Positions 41,321 through 51,195 of a DNA stretch of 64,000 bases are shown here, piece after piece. Numbering within the stretch: the first letter of the stretch is position 1; each line of letters opens with the position of its first letter. Source of the DNA: JBGSYN01 sp041750975 (GTDB lineage: Bacteria; Pseudomonadota; Alphaproteobacteria; Geminicoccales; Geminicoccaceae); contig JBGSYN010000098.1 in NCBI GenBank assembly GCA_041750975.1, forward strand, positions 1 to 64,000, given 5' to 3'. Below the pieces are notes generated by a model. It had not been told where the DNA came from and did no database searches. It worked only from the letters and a program-made list of their open reading frames with translations. The position numbers were made by a program, and so were the translations under genes.

Positions 41321-43321
41321 TCAGGCCTGGGCGTCGGCTGGGCGACGCGATCTCGCCGGTTGCGGCGCCCCGATGCGATGCCGTCGATCGGCCAGCGAGA
41401 TCAGGCCCGCAATCCCCATGAGTCCGGCCCCGCCCCAGATCCAGAAGGCCAACGGATTGTAATAGAGACGGACATTGAACCGACCTGGTTCCACCTCTTC
41501 GCCAATAACGAGATAGATGTCGCGCAGCAGGCCGGTATCGATGCCGGCTTCGGTGGTGTTGTTGCGCTCGACCGGAAAGAAGCGGCGCTCGGAAAAGAGT
41601 GTGGCGATCTCGCTGCCGCCACGGGAAACGTCGAAGGTGGCGCGCTCGGCGACATAGTTCGGCCCGCGGACGTCGCTGATCGAGGCTAAGGTGATGTCGT
41701 ATCCCGCCAAATCGACGGTTTCGCCCTCGGCCAATGTCAGGATGCGCTCGACCTGGGCAGTGCTCGACACGGTGACGCCCAGGATCAGGACGCCGAGGCC
41801 GATATGGGCGACGGTCATGGCAAAGGCGGCGCGGGGCAGGCCGCACAGGCGGTTCCAGACCCGAGCGGCACCCATGTTCGGAAAGCCCGCGCGAGACAGG
41901 AGCTCGAAAACAGAGCCCGCAATCACCCAGACCCCGATGGCGATCCCGAACGTTGCCATCGCGCTTTTGGGCGCCACCAGAAAAACGATGACGGTGGCGA
42001 TGACCGCCATGGCGATGACGGCAGGCAGGGCACGGCGCAACGCCGAGGGGAGATTGCCACGCTTCCACGCCATCAGCACACCGATCGGCAGCACGATCGC
42101 GAGCGGAATCATCAAGGGCAGGAATGTGGCGTTGAAATAGGGCGGGCCGACGGAGATCTTGGGTCCGCCCAGAGCGTCGAGAAACAGTGGGTAGAGAGTG
42201 CCGAGCAGGACCGTGGCGGCGGCGGTTGCCAGGAGCAGATTGTTGAGCAGCAGCGAGCCTTCGCGGCTGACCGCCGAAAAGATGCCGCCGCTCTCCAATG
42301 ACGGCGCCCGCCAGGCGTAAAGAAGGAGCGAGCCGCCCACGGCGATGACCAGCAACGCCAGGATGAAGACACCGCGCTCCGGATCCGTGGCGAACGCATG
42401 GACCGAAGTCAGCACGCCGGAACGTACCAGAAAAGTGCCGAGCAGGCTCAGCGAGAATGTCAGGATGGCAAGGAGGATGGTCCAGCTTTTGAGTGTGTTG
42501 CGCTTCTCGACGACGATCGCCGAATGCAACAGCGCGGTGCCTGCAAGCCAGGGCATGAAGGACGCGTTCTCAACGGGATCCCAGAACCAATAGCCGCCCC
42601 AGCCGAGCTCGTAATAGGCCCACCAGCTGCCGAGGGCGATGCCGAGCGTGAGGAAGGTCCAAGCGGCCAGCGTCCAGGGCCGCATCCAGCGCGCCCAGGT
42701 CGGATCGATGCGGCCCTCGAGCAAGGCGGCGATGGCGAAGGAGAAGGTCGTCGAGAACCCGACATAGCCCAGATAGAGCATCGGCGGATGGATCGCCAGG
42801 CCGGGGTCCTGCAGGATCGGATTGAGCCCTTGGCCATCGAGCGGTGCGGGATCGAGCCGCTCGAACGGGTTCGAGGTGAAGACGATGAACGCCAGAAAGC
42901 CGAGGCCGATCATGCCTTGCACGGCCAGCACGCGAGCCTTGAAGCGGTCCGGCAGATTGCGCCCGAGAACGGCGACGCCCGCACCGAACAGCGCCAGAAT
43001 CCAGACCCAGAGGACGAGCGAGCCCTCGTGATTGCCCCAGGTGCCGCTGATTTTATAGATCATCGGCTTGGATGAGTGAGAGTTTGTGGCGACGTTGGCG
43101 ACCGAGAAGTCGGAGATGATGTAGGCCTGCATCAATACCGCGAATGCGAGCGTCAGACAGGCGAACTGCCCGAGTGCCGCGGGCTTCGCGACCTCCAGCA
43201 TCGCGCTGTCATCTCTTGCCGCCCCGATCATCGGCACGACGGATTGGATGACGGCAACCGCAAACGCCATCAGCAGTAGAAAATGCCCCATTTCGACGAG
43301 GCCGATTGTCGGCATGGCCAT
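41321..43321 (-). CDS. ccmF: Haem lyase subunit CcmF
   Basis: This 666-residue polytopic membrane protein accepts haem from CcmE and attaches it to apocytochrome c. WGNHEGSLVLWVW near the start and the WWD-type region GWGGYWFWDPVENASF with GTALLHS are conserved, and many membrane spans follow. ATG 43321 is chosen because it lies 2 bases after the ccmE stop. A second ATG two codons later is also possible. It acts with CcmH in the inner membrane. Confidence 0.95.
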   Translation of the reverse strand: MAMPTIGLVEMGHFLLLMAFAVAVIQSVVPMIGAARDDSAMLEVAKPAALGQFACLTLAFAVLMQAYIISDFSVANVATNSHSSKPMIYKISGTWGNHEGSLVLWVWILALFGAGVAVLGRNLPDRFKARVLAVQGMIGLGFLAFIVFTSNPFERLDPAPLDGQGLNPILQDPGLAIHPPMLYLGYVGFSTTFSFAIAALLEGRIDPTWARWMRPWTLAAWTFLTLGIALGSWWAYYELGWGGYWFWDPVENASFMPWLAGTALLHSAIVVEKRNTLKSWTILLAILTFSLSLLGTFLVRSGVLTSVHAFATDPERGVFILALLVIAVGGSLLLYAWRAPSLESGGIFSAVSREGSLLLNNLLLATAAATVLLGTLYPLFLDALGGPKISVGPPYFNATFLPLMIPLAIVLPIGVLMAWKRGNLPSALRRALPAVIAMAVIATVIVFLVAPKSAMATFGIAIGVWVIAGSVFELLSRAGFPNMGAARVWNRLCGLPRAAFAMTVAHIGLGVLILGVTVSSTAQVERILTLAEGETVDLAGYDITLASISDVRGPNYVAERATFDVSRGGSEIATLFSERRFFPVERNNTTEAGIDTGLLRDIYLVIGEEVEPGRFNVRLYYNPLAFWIWGGAGLMGIAGLISLADRRHRIGAPQPARSRRPADAQA

Positions 43322-43323
43322 GC

Positions 43324-43779
43324 TCAAGGTTCCCCTGTTGCCTGATTGTGCCGCCACATCCCGGCGTCTTTCAGCGATTCCGCCACTTCTTTCGGCATAT
43401 AGTTCTCGTCGTGCTTGGCGAGCACTTCGCTCGCTACAAAATCGCCATTGGCATCGAGTTCACCCTGGGCGACGATGCCCTGGCCCTCCCGGAAAAGATC
43501 GGGTAGCGAGCCTCTGAAGCGCACGTCGACATTATGCGCCTCGTCGGTCACCGTAAAGATGACGAGACCATCGGTCTCATGACGGACGCTGCCATCGCGG
43601 ACGAGGCCGCCGAGCCGCAGCCGCCTGCCGGCGTCCACTTCGCCCGTGGCGATGCGGGTCGGCGAGACGAAGAACGCAATGCTGTCCTGCATCGCCGCCA
43701 GCACCAACCCGACGGCACCGCCGACCAGCACCACGACCAGGGCGAGAAGCATCAGACGTTGTCGCTTCACGGTACGCAC
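43324..43779 (-). CDS. ccmE: Haem chaperone CcmE
   Basis: This 151-residue periplasmic chaperone covalently binds haem through the His in AKHDENYMPKE and passes it to CcmF. One N-terminal membrane anchor (MLLALVVVLVGGAVGLVLAAM) and the OB-fold domain are visible. The frame begins at GTG 43779; a second GTG at 43770 (VKRQRLMLL) is closer to the usual N-terminus. It lies 4 bases after the ccmD stop. Confidence 0.94.
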   Translation of the reverse strand: MRTVKRQRLMLLALVVVLVGGAVGLVLAAMQDSIAFFVSPTRIATGEVDAGRRLRLGGLVRDGSVRHETDGLVIFTVTDEAHNVDVRFRGSLPDLFREGQGIVAQGELDANGDFVASEVLAKHDENYMPKEVAESLKDAGMWRHNQATGEP

Positions 43780-43783
43780 CGCC

Positions 43784-44017
43784 CTAAGCCTCCCTGGTTT
43801 CGGAGGTAGCCGCGGGAGTTCGGACTGCGGTCTGGCGGAGTTGCGGACGGCGTGGCCGCCGGGGCCGAAGCTCCGACTTCAGGGCATCGGCCTCGGCAAC
43901 ACGTTTGCGTGCCTGCCGCCAACTCTGCCAATATAGCAATGCCAGGGCACCGACGGTAAAGCCGAAGGCCGTCCACACGAAGGTCCCATATCCTCCCATC
44001 GCCAAGAACTGATTCAA
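43784..44017 (-). CDS. ccmD: Haem exporter accessory protein CcmD
   Basis: This is a 77-residue protein with one membrane helix (YGTFVWTAFGFTVGALALLYW) and a basic cytosolic tail, fitting CcmD, which helps release holo-CcmE from the CcmABC complex. The GGYGTFVW start segment is characteristic. The frame starts at TTG 44017, with an alternative ATG at 43999. Neither site is strong. The tail is longer and more basic than usual. No ccmABC genes precede it; glnD is divergent. Confidence 0.85.
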   Translation of the reverse strand: MNQFLAMGGYGTFVWTAFGFTVGALALLYWQSWRQARKRVAEADALKSELRPRRPRRPQLRQTAVRTPAATSETREA

Positions 44018-44102
44018 TTTGCCAACCCAAGCCCTTAGTCACAAGTCACCGAAGACAATAGTTCATGCGGCTGCAGGCACAAGCCGTGATGAGCTGAGGA
44101 CG

Positions 44103-46838
44103 GTGCTCGGTCTGGACGCGACGGCGCCGATCCTGGGGGCCTCGAGCCAGGATCTGCGGAGAACGGTCGCCGATGCGCCACACACGGAAATCGACCACCA
44201 GGCACTGGTCGCGCGGATGCGGCGTTTGATCGAGGCCGGTTCGGCTGAGATCCGGGCCTCGTTCGAGCAGACCAGCGACGCCGAATACGTTCATCGCGAG
44301 CGGGCTCGCCTCGTCGACGTGACGCTGCAAGGTGCGCTCGATTTCATCGACGACCACCTGTTCCAACGAAGTAACCTCACCAAGGGCGAGGCGCTGGCGG
44401 TGGTGGCGTTGGGCGGCTACGGGCGGGCCGAACTTGCCCCCGGCTCCGATATCGATCTGCTGTTCCTTTATCCCTACAAACTCACGCCCCGGACCGAGCA
44501 GACCGCCGAGTTCCTGCTCTACCGATTGTGGGATCTCAATCTCAAGGTCGGTCAGGCAGTCCGGTCGATCCAGGACTGTATCAGGCTTGCGAAGACCGAT
44601 CTGCAGGTCGAGACCAGCCTTCTGGAAGCTCGTCTGATCTGGGGTTCCGAAGAGGTTTTCCAGGACTTACGCGCCAGATACCGCAGTGAGATCATGGCGC
44701 GTCGCGGCCCCGAGTTCATCGAGCTCAAGCTTGCCGAACGCGACGCGCGGCATCGGCGCATGGGCGACAGCCGCTATCTGCTCGAGCCGAATATCAAAGA
44801 GGGCAAGGGCGGCCTGCGCGATCTCCATATTTTGATGTGGCTCGGCAAATATCTCTACGAGATCGAGACGATCGAGGAACTGATCGCGCATCAGGTCCTG
44901 ACGGCGCCGGCGGTGCATAGTTTCGAGCGCGCACGGCGCTTTCTCTGGACGGTCCGCTGCCATCTTCATTATCTCACGGGCCGGGCCGAAGAGCGTTTGA
45001 CGTTCGATCTGCAGTCCGAGGTTGCGAGTCGGATGGAATATCGCGATCGCGGTCGAATCAGCGATGTCGAACGTTTCATGAAGCACTATTATCTGATCGC
45101 CAAGGATGTGGGCGATCTGACCCGGATCTTCTGCGCCGATCTCGAGGAGCGGCACCAGCGCAAATCGACCATCGGGCTGCCTCGTTTCGGCTTCGGGCGC
45201 CGGCGTCAGGGCGGATTTCTCATTCAGCGCGGGCGCATCGGCGTCGAGGATCCGGCACTGTTCACCAAGCAGCCGATCAAGATTCTCGAGCTTTTTAGTC
45301 TGGCCCAGGCTCGGGATCTGGATATCCATCCTGAAGCGCTTCGCCTGATCGCCGAATGCCGCGCGCCCATATTCCGCGGTTTGTTGGACAATCCGGAAGC
45401 CAACCGGCTCTTTCTGGACATGCTGACCAGCCCCAAGGATCCGGCAACGACGCTGAAACGGATGAACGAGGCCGGCGTTCTCGGCCGCTTCATTCCGGAA
45501 TTCGGGCGCATCGTCGCGCAGATGCAGCACAATCTATATCACGTCTACACGGTCGACGAGCACACGATCCGCGCCATCGACAACCTGCATAAAATCGAGA
45601 CCGGCGAGCTCAAGGAAGTTTTGCCGCTCGCGGTCGAGTTGATGCCGCAGATCGCCTCCAGGCGGGATCTTTATGTGGCGGCGTTCCTGCATGACCTGGG
45701 GAAGGGCCGGAACCGCAATCATTCGATCGTCGGCGAGGAAATCGCGCGCGAGTTGTGCCCGCGACTCGGCCTTACCGATAGCCAGACCGACATGGTCAGC
45801 TGGCTGGTGCGCGAACATCTGGTGATGAGTAATTTCGCCCTCAGGCGCGACACCGAAGACCCGCAAACGGTGGCCGATTTCGTCAAGATCGTGCAGTCGC
45901 CCGAACGCCTTCGACTTCTGACGGTACTAACCATGGTCGATACCCATGCGGTCGGTCCCGGCGTCTGGAACGGCTGGAAGGGTCAGCTGCTGCGCGAGCT
46001 TTATCAAGAGGCTCAAGCCGCCATGAATCTGGGCGATCCGGTCGGCCGGCGGGCGCACAGGATCGCCCAGGTCAAGGAAACTCTCGAGACCGAGCTCGAC
46101 GCGCAGGGGCTGTTCGATTCGGCCGGCGCCTCTGCCTATATCGAGCGTCACGACGGCCGGTATCTCCTGAACTTTTCCACGAATGAATTGGTCCAGCACG
46201 CTCGCCTCGTACGCGAAGCGGACCGCGAGGCCATTCCTTTGGGGTTCGACTACCGGGTGGCTGCCGGCCAGGACCGCACCGAGCTCATCGTCTATGCGGC
46301 CGACCATCCTGGACTATTCATGAAGGTCGCAGGTGCCCTGGCGATAAGCGGTGTGTCCATCGTCGACGCTCGGATCTTCACGACATCCGACCTCATGGCC
46401 CTCGATGTGTTCGGCTTGCAGGATTCGACCGGTAATGCGGTCGAGCTCAGCGCCAGGCGGCAAGAGCGCATCCGCACCAATATCGAAAAGGCATTGCGTG
46501 GAGAGGTCAGCCTTGAGCGCGCCCTGCATGGCAAGCGATCGCTGCCGACGCGGGCCGACGTCTTCAAGGTCGAGCCCCGGGTGATCATCGACAACAATGC
46601 CAGCCGCACGCATACGCTGATCGAAGTCAACGGCCGCGACCGGCCCGGCTTACTTTATGCACTCGCCAGCACCTTCATGCAGATGCGCCTGATCATCACC
46701 AGCGCCCATGTCAGCACCTTTGGCGAGCGCGTCGTCGATGTCTTCTACGTCAAGGATGTGTTCGGCTTGAAAATCACCGCGCGCGCGCACCAGCATCGGC
46801 TCGAGACGGCGCTCAAAGCAGCGCTGGCCGAGGACTGA
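44103..46838 (+). CDS. glnD: PII uridylyltransferase GlnD
   Basis: This is a 911-residue bifunctional nitrogen sensor that uridylylates PII proteins when nitrogen is limiting and deuridylylates them when glutamine is high. The nucleotidyltransferase motif GGYGRAELAPGSDID (about 104-118), the HD-domain FLHDLGKGRN (about 530), and two C-terminal ACT domains (about 700-790 and 820-905) are all present. GTG 44103 is chosen because GAGG stands 4 bases before it. The frame extends to TTG 44019, which would leave only one base to ccmD. Length agrees with alphaproteobacterial GlnD. Confidence 0.94.
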   Translation: MLGLDATAPILGASSQDLRRTVADAPHTEIDHQALVARMRRLIEAGSAEIRASFEQTSDAEYVHRERARLVDVTLQGALDFIDDHLFQRSNLTKGEALAVVALGGYGRAELAPGSDIDLLFLYPYKLTPRTEQTAEFLLYRLWDLNLKVGQAVRSIQDCIRLAKTDLQVETSLLEARLIWGSEEVFQDLRARYRSEIMARRGPEFIELKLAERDARHRRMGDSRYLLEPNIKEGKGGLRDLHILMWLGKYLYEIETIEELIAHQVLTAPAVHSFERARRFLWTVRCHLHYLTGRAEERLTFDLQSEVASRMEYRDRGRISDVERFMKHYYLIAKDVGDLTRIFCADLEERHQRKSTIGLPRFGFGRRRQGGFLIQRGRIGVEDPALFTKQPIKILELFSLAQARDLDIHPEALRLIAECRAPIFRGLLDNPEANRLFLDMLTSPKDPATTLKRMNEAGVLGRFIPEFGRIVAQMQHNLYHVYTVDEHTIRAIDNLHKIETGELKEVLPLAVELMPQIASRRDLYVAAFLHDLGKGRNRNHSIVGEEIARELCPRLGLTDSQTDMVSWLVREHLVMSNFALRRDTEDPQTVADFVKIVQSPERLRLLTVLTMVDTHAVGPGVWNGWKGQLLRELYQEAQAAMNLGDPVGRRAHRIAQVKETLETELDAQGLFDSAGASAYIERHDGRYLLNFSTNELVQHARLVREADREAIPLGFDYRVAAGQDRTELIVYAADHPGLFMKVAGALAISGVSIVDARIFTTSDLMALDVFGLQDSTGNAVELSARRQERIRTNIEKALRGEVSLERALHGKRSLPTRADVFKVEPRVIIDNNASRTHTLIEVNGRDRPGLLYALASTFMQMRLIITSAHVSTFGERVVDVFYVKDVFGLKITARAHQHRLETALKAALAED

Positions 46839-46847
46839 CAACGAACG

Positions 46848-48383
46848 ATGCGTGTGCTGTTCGGCGCCTTTTTGACGGTCGGCTCCCTGACCGGTGTCTC
46901 TCGCGTCACGGGCTTCCTCCGCGACCTGATGATCGCCGCCGTACTGGGTGCGGGCGGGTTGGCGGATGCCTTCTTCGTCAGCTTCAAGCTCGCCAATTTC
47001 CTCAGGCGTCTCTTTGCCGAGGGCGCCTTCAACGCCGGCTTCATTCCCCTGTTCGGCCGCACGCTCGAGACCGAGGGGCGGGAGGAGGCAATGCGTTTCG
47101 CATCGCAGGTCTTCTCCGTGATGCTCACGGTCTTGCTGGTCATCGTGCTGGTCGCCGAGATGACCATGCCCTGGCTGGTACGCGGCCTTGCCCCTGGCTT
47201 CGAGCCGGGCGGCGAGCGCTACGCCGTCGCCGTCTCGCTCAGCTACATCACCTTTCCCTACCTCCTATTCGTCTCGCTGGTGGCGATGGTGAGCGGAGTG
47301 ATGAATTCGTTCGGCTATTTCGCGGCACCGGCCTTTGCCCCGGTTTTGTTGAACCTCGTCCTGATTGCGGCGATGCTTCTGGCGTTCCTGCATCCGGAGA
47401 CGCCAGCCCATGCGCTGGCCTGGGGCGTGGCGATCGCGGGTGTGCTGCAGTTCATCTGGATCATGGCTGCGGCGCAACGCGCCGACATTCGCATCCGTAT
47501 GACCCGTCCGCAGTTGACGGCCAGGATCAGGCGCCTGTTTCGTTTGGTGATGCCCGGCGTGTTCGGCTCCGGGGTCGCGCAGATCAATCTGCTGATCGAT
47601 ACCTGGTTCGCCTCGACCCTGGCGACGGGTGCCGTCTCTTATCTGTTTTATGCCGACCGCCTCAATCAACTGCCGCTCGGCATGATCGGCATTGCTGTCG
47701 GCACGGCGTTGTTGCCCTTGCTGACGCGCCAGCTTCGAGGCGGTCTCGAGACGCAAGCCATGGATACCCAGAACCGGGCGCTTGAGCTTGCCCTCTTCTT
47801 CACGATGCCTGCGGCAACCGCGTTGATCGTCATCAGCTATCCGATCATTGAAGTTCTGTTCGAACGAGGCGCTTTCGATGCGACGGCAACGGCCGCCACC
47901 GCCGCGGCGCTTCAGGCATTTGCCCTGGGGCTGCCTGCCTATGTTCTGACCAAGGTTCTGGCGCCGGCCTTCTTTGCCCGGGAAGACACGGCGACCCCGG
48001 TCAAGGTCGCGGCATCGGCCCTGGTCACCAATATCGTCCTCATTCTCGCTTTGATCGGTCCCCTGGCGCATGTCGGCATCGCCCTCGCCACAGCGCTCTC
48101 CAATTGGCTCAACGCCATGCTGTTGTTTTTCCTGTTACGGCGGCGCGGCCACCTTGCGCTCGATCGACGACTATTGCAGCGGCTTTTGGCCTTTGCTTTG
48201 GGCTGCGTGACCATGGCCGCCCTTTTACTGGGAACCCTCATGCTTTCCTTCGATCTGCCGTCCTGGGTCGAACTCTGTTTGTTGATCTTTCTCGGCAGTC
48301 TCGGTTACCTGGGCGCCACTTATATCGCGGGGGGGATCGATCCACACGAGATCCGGTCCCTGTTGCGCGTCAAGCGGGCTTGA
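46848..48383 (+). CDS. murJ: Lipid II flippase MurJ
   Basis: This 511-residue inner-membrane protein of the MOP superfamily has fourteen hydrophobic spans. It flips lipid II for peptidoglycan assembly. GVSRVTGFLRDLMIAAVLGAG and FFARED, with RLFAEGAFNAGFIPLF, are hallmarks. It follows glnD by 9 bases, a common alphaproteobacterial arrangement, and precedes trpS. Confidence 0.95.
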   Translation: MRVLFGAFLTVGSLTGVSRVTGFLRDLMIAAVLGAGGLADAFFVSFKLANFLRRLFAEGAFNAGFIPLFGRTLETEGREEAMRFASQVFSVMLTVLLVIVLVAEMTMPWLVRGLAPGFEPGGERYAVAVSLSYITFPYLLFVSLVAMVSGVMNSFGYFAAPAFAPVLLNLVLIAAMLLAFLHPETPAHALAWGVAIAGVLQFIWIMAAAQRADIRIRMTRPQLTARIRRLFRLVMPGVFGSGVAQINLLIDTWFASTLATGAVSYLFYADRLNQLPLGMIGIAVGTALLPLLTRQLRGGLETQAMDTQNRALELALFFTMPAATALIVISYPIIEVLFERGAFDATATAATAAALQAFALGLPAYVLTKVLAPAFFAREDTATPVKVAASALVTNIVLILALIGPLAHVGIALATALSNWLNAMLLFFLLRRRGHLALDRRLLQRLLAFALGCVTMAALLLGTLMLSFDLPSWVELCLLIFLGSLGYLGATYIAGGIDPHEIRSLLRVKRA

Positions 48384-48454
48384 CTGCGGGAGCCGGCTCG
48401 TGTGCTAACGGTTCCCCGCAAATAACAGGCGCCACCAAACCAGGAAAAATAACG

Positions 48455-49450
48455 ATGAAGGGCCGGATCTTCTCAGGCATCCAGCCGACCCATGGAATTC
48501 ATTTGGGCAACTATCTGGGCGCCATCCGCTATTGGGTGTCGATGCAGGCGGACTATGAATGCACCTATTGCATTGTCGACCAGCATGCGCTGACAACGCT
48601 GCAAGATGGAAAAGCCATGGCGGCGAACAGCCGCGAGGTTGCAGCTGCCCTGATCGCCTCGGGGATCGATCCCGCGAACTCCACATTGTTCGTGCAGAGT
48701 GCCGTGCCGGCCCATGCGCAACTCGCTTGGATCCTGAACTGCGTGACGCCGATCGGTTGGCTGAACCGGATGACCCAATTCAAGGAGAAGGCGGGGAAGA
48801 ACCGTGAGAACGCGGTCGTCGGCCTTTACGTCTATCCGGTTCTGCAGGCAGCCGACATCCTTGCGCACAAGGCGACCCACGTGCCGGTCGGCGAGGACCA
48901 GAAGCAGCATCTCGAACTATCACGCGACATCGCAAGCTCGTTCAATCGGAGGTTCGGCGTGGAGTTCTTTCCGTTGCCCGAACCGATGATCCAGGGCGAG
49001 GCCACGAGGGTCATGTCGCTGCGAGACGGCTCCAAGAAAATGAGCAAATCGGACAGTTCGGACATGTCGCGGATCAGCCTGACGGATGACGCCGACACGA
49101 TTTCGCTGAAGTTCAAGCGGGCCAAATCGGATAGCGTCCAAGGCCTCAGCTACGATCCGGACAACCGTCCAGAGGCCGCCAACCTGTTGACGATTTTCGC
49201 CGCATTGAGCGAGCGGAGCCGAAGCCAGGTCGAGGCCGAATACGCCAATGCCCAGTTTTCGGCATTCAAGACCGATCTGGCGGATCTCGCCGTTGCCAAG
49301 CTGGCCCCGATTGCCACTGAAATGCGCAAGCTTCTGGAGGATCCGGCCGAGATCGATCGCATTCTCGATGCCGGTGCGGCACGTGCCAACGAGCGTGCCG
49401 AAGGCGTTCTGCGGCAGGTCCACGAAATCATCGGGTTTGCGCATACCTGA
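48455..49450 (+). CDS. trpS: Tryptophanyl-tRNA synthetase
   Basis: This 331-residue class I tRNA synthetase charges tRNA-Trp. The HIGH-type motif is PTHGIHLGNY and the KMSKS motif is intact (KKMSKSD). The GEDQKQHLEL segment of the Trp site is present. ATG 48455 is chosen because AGGAA lies upstream and it begins the standard MKGRIFSGIQPT. The open frame runs 350 bases further into murJ and is a shadow there. Usual length is 330-340. Confidence 0.96.
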   Translation: MKGRIFSGIQPTHGIHLGNYLGAIRYWVSMQADYECTYCIVDQHALTTLQDGKAMAANSREVAAALIASGIDPANSTLFVQSAVPAHAQLAWILNCVTPIGWLNRMTQFKEKAGKNRENAVVGLYVYPVLQAADILAHKATHVPVGEDQKQHLELSRDIASSFNRRFGVEFFPLPEPMIQGEATRVMSLRDGSKKMSKSDSSDMSRISLTDDADTISLKFKRAKSDSVQGLSYDPDNRPEAANLLTIFAALSERSRSQVEAEYANAQFSAFKTDLADLAVAKLAPIATEMRKLLEDPAEIDRILDAGAARANERAEGVLRQVHEIIGFAHT

Positions 49451-49568
49451 TGCGCATTTCTCCAGATCGGAACCTCGGCGGCCAAGTCGGGCCTTGCGAG
49501 CGGCAGCGAAACGGTACACCACTTGACGCCAGCGGCGGTTGCCGCCTCGACAGCATCAGGATGGTTTG

Positions 49569-50513
49569 ATGGCCTATCTCGACCAGAGTTCGCAGATAAG
49601 CAGCCGCAAGAAATGGCTACTTGCGCCGCTGACCCTGCTGGTTCTGCTGGTCGTCTATTTCGTCGGCGGTATGATCTACTTTCATAACATCGACGACGAC
49701 CCGGATTTCGGCCGGTCTCTGGTTGTCCCGACCGGCGCCAGTCATACCGTGGCGGTGACCGCGGCCTTGATCGAGCGCGAGGTCGATATCAATAATTGGG
49801 TCTCCAATGATCCGCTAATCTTTCCAAGCGCTTGGCTCGACAACATGCCGAATTTTCAACAGGGTATGTTTCAAGCGCTCTCGCGTTTCGCCGTCGAACT
49901 CTCCGATCAGATCGCGCGTGTCCGGGGCTCGAGCCGGATCGACCCCGATCTCGAAAACGCCGCGGGCGCGCTGCGTTACCCCGGTGACGTCTGGGTCTTC
50001 GATTTCAGCACCTTCAGTCTTCGCGAACGCTCGGAAAGCCAGTACCGACAGGCGGCTGCAAGCTTGCTCCGCTTCAACGAGCGGCTGGTCTCCGGCGATG
50101 CCGTGTTCGAGCGCCGCTCCGACAATCTCCTAACCACGCTCGACCGTTTCGCCTCGGACCTTGGCGGCTCGTCCGCCTTATTGTTCGAGTTTGTCGAGAC
50201 GCGCGCCGGCAGCTTTTTCGATTTCCAATCGGACGACGTGTTTTACGCGACCAAGGGCCGTCTTTATGCCTATTTGATCCTGTTGCAGGCAATGCGGCTG
50301 GATTTCGCCGAAATCATCGAGGAGCGCGACCTCGCACCGCTTTGGGAGGAGATGGTTGACAGCATGCGGCTGGCGGCATTGCTCAACCCCTGGATCGTCA
50401 TGAATGGAACACCGGATAGTATGATCAGGCCCAATCATCTGGCCGCCCAGGGATTTCTATTGCTGCGGGCGCGGACGCAATTGCGCGAGATCACTAATGT
50501 GCTCTTGAAGTGA
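49569..50513 (+). CDS. DUF2333 membrane-anchored protein
   Basis: This is a 314-residue protein with an N-terminal membrane helix (WLLAPLTLLVLLVVYFVGGMIYF) and a long soluble part of the DUF2333 family. Markers are TAALIEREVDINNWVSNDP, FPSAWLDNMPNFQQG, RYPGDVW and the C-terminal NHLAAQGFLLLRARTQL. Function unknown. The family is confined largely to proteobacteria and the soluble part is probably periplasmic. ATG 49569 has AGGA upstream. It is 118 bases after trpS. Confidence 0.85.
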   Translation: MAYLDQSSQISSRKKWLLAPLTLLVLLVVYFVGGMIYFHNIDDDPDFGRSLVVPTGASHTVAVTAALIEREVDINNWVSNDPLIFPSAWLDNMPNFQQGMFQALSRFAVELSDQIARVRGSSRIDPDLENAAGALRYPGDVWVFDFSTFSLRERSESQYRQAAASLLRFNERLVSGDAVFERRSDNLLTTLDRFASDLGGSSALLFEFVETRAGSFFDFQSDDVFYATKGRLYAYLILLQAMRLDFAEIIEERDLAPLWEEMVDSMRLAALLNPWIVMNGTPDSMIRPNHLAAQGFLLLRARTQLREITNVLLK

Positions 50514-50615
50514 TGCGCGTGCTATTGAAGTGGTGGCGCGAAAACAGCATCTCAATCCAAGCGTTACACCAAACGAATTTCGATGATCACAGGTGCGCGC
50601 CGCCAAGGAGAGAGG

Positions 50616-51173
50616 ATGTTTATCCAGACTGAACAAACGCCAAACCCCGCGACATTGAAGTTTTTGCCGGGCGCCGGTGTAATTTCAGAGTTGACCCTCG
50701 ACTTCACGGCAATTGAGCAGGCCGAGGCCAAATCGCCTCTTGCCGCCCGCTTGTTCGGTGTCGACGGTGTCACCGGGGTCTATATCGGCCGTGACTTCGT
50801 CAGCGTGACCAAGGATGACGGCGAGGACTGGTACGAGCTCAAGCCGGCAGTACTGGGTGCGATCATGGATCATTTCATGTCGGGTATGCCCGTTGTCGAT
50901 CCGGCGCTCGAAGCCGAGGCCGAGCCGGTTGGCGAGGTCGAAGACGATGAGACGGTCCGCCAGATCAAGGAATTGATCGACACCCGGGTGCGGCCGGCCG
51001 TGGCGCAGGATGGCGGCGATATCGTCTTCCATGGGTTCGAGCGCGGGATCGTTTACCTGCACATGCAAGGCGCCTGTTCCGGGTGCCCCAGTTCCGTGAT
51101 CACGCTCAAGAGCGGGATCGAGAACCTGCTGCGTCATTATGTGCCCGACGTGACGGAAGTCCGTCAGATCTGA
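50616..51173 (+). CDS. nfu: NifU-family Fe-S scaffold (Nfu)
   Basis: This is a 185-residue protein with an Nfu N-terminal domain (MFIQTEQTPNPATLKFLPG) and a NifU-type C-terminal domain with the cluster-binding CSGCPSS motif (C-x-x-C). It carries Fe-S clusters to target enzymes. GGAGAGAGG just before ATG 50616 supports the start. It heads the tsaB-rimI run, a frequent association in alphaproteobacteria. Confidence 0.94.
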   Translation: MFIQTEQTPNPATLKFLPGAGVISELTLDFTAIEQAEAKSPLAARLFGVDGVTGVYIGRDFVSVTKDDGEDWYELKPAVLGAIMDHFMSGMPVVDPALEAEAEPVGEVEDDETVRQIKELIDTRVRPAVAQDGGDIVFHGFERGIVYLHMQGACSGCPSSVITLKSGIENLLRHYVPDVTEVRQI

Positions 51174-51195
51174 CGCCTCGGCCTGCGGCAGTCCC

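Noticed and set aside
48104..48454. 5' extension of the trpS frame
   Set aside because: It lies inside murJ. The trpS start at 48455 has a site and begins the conserved sequence.
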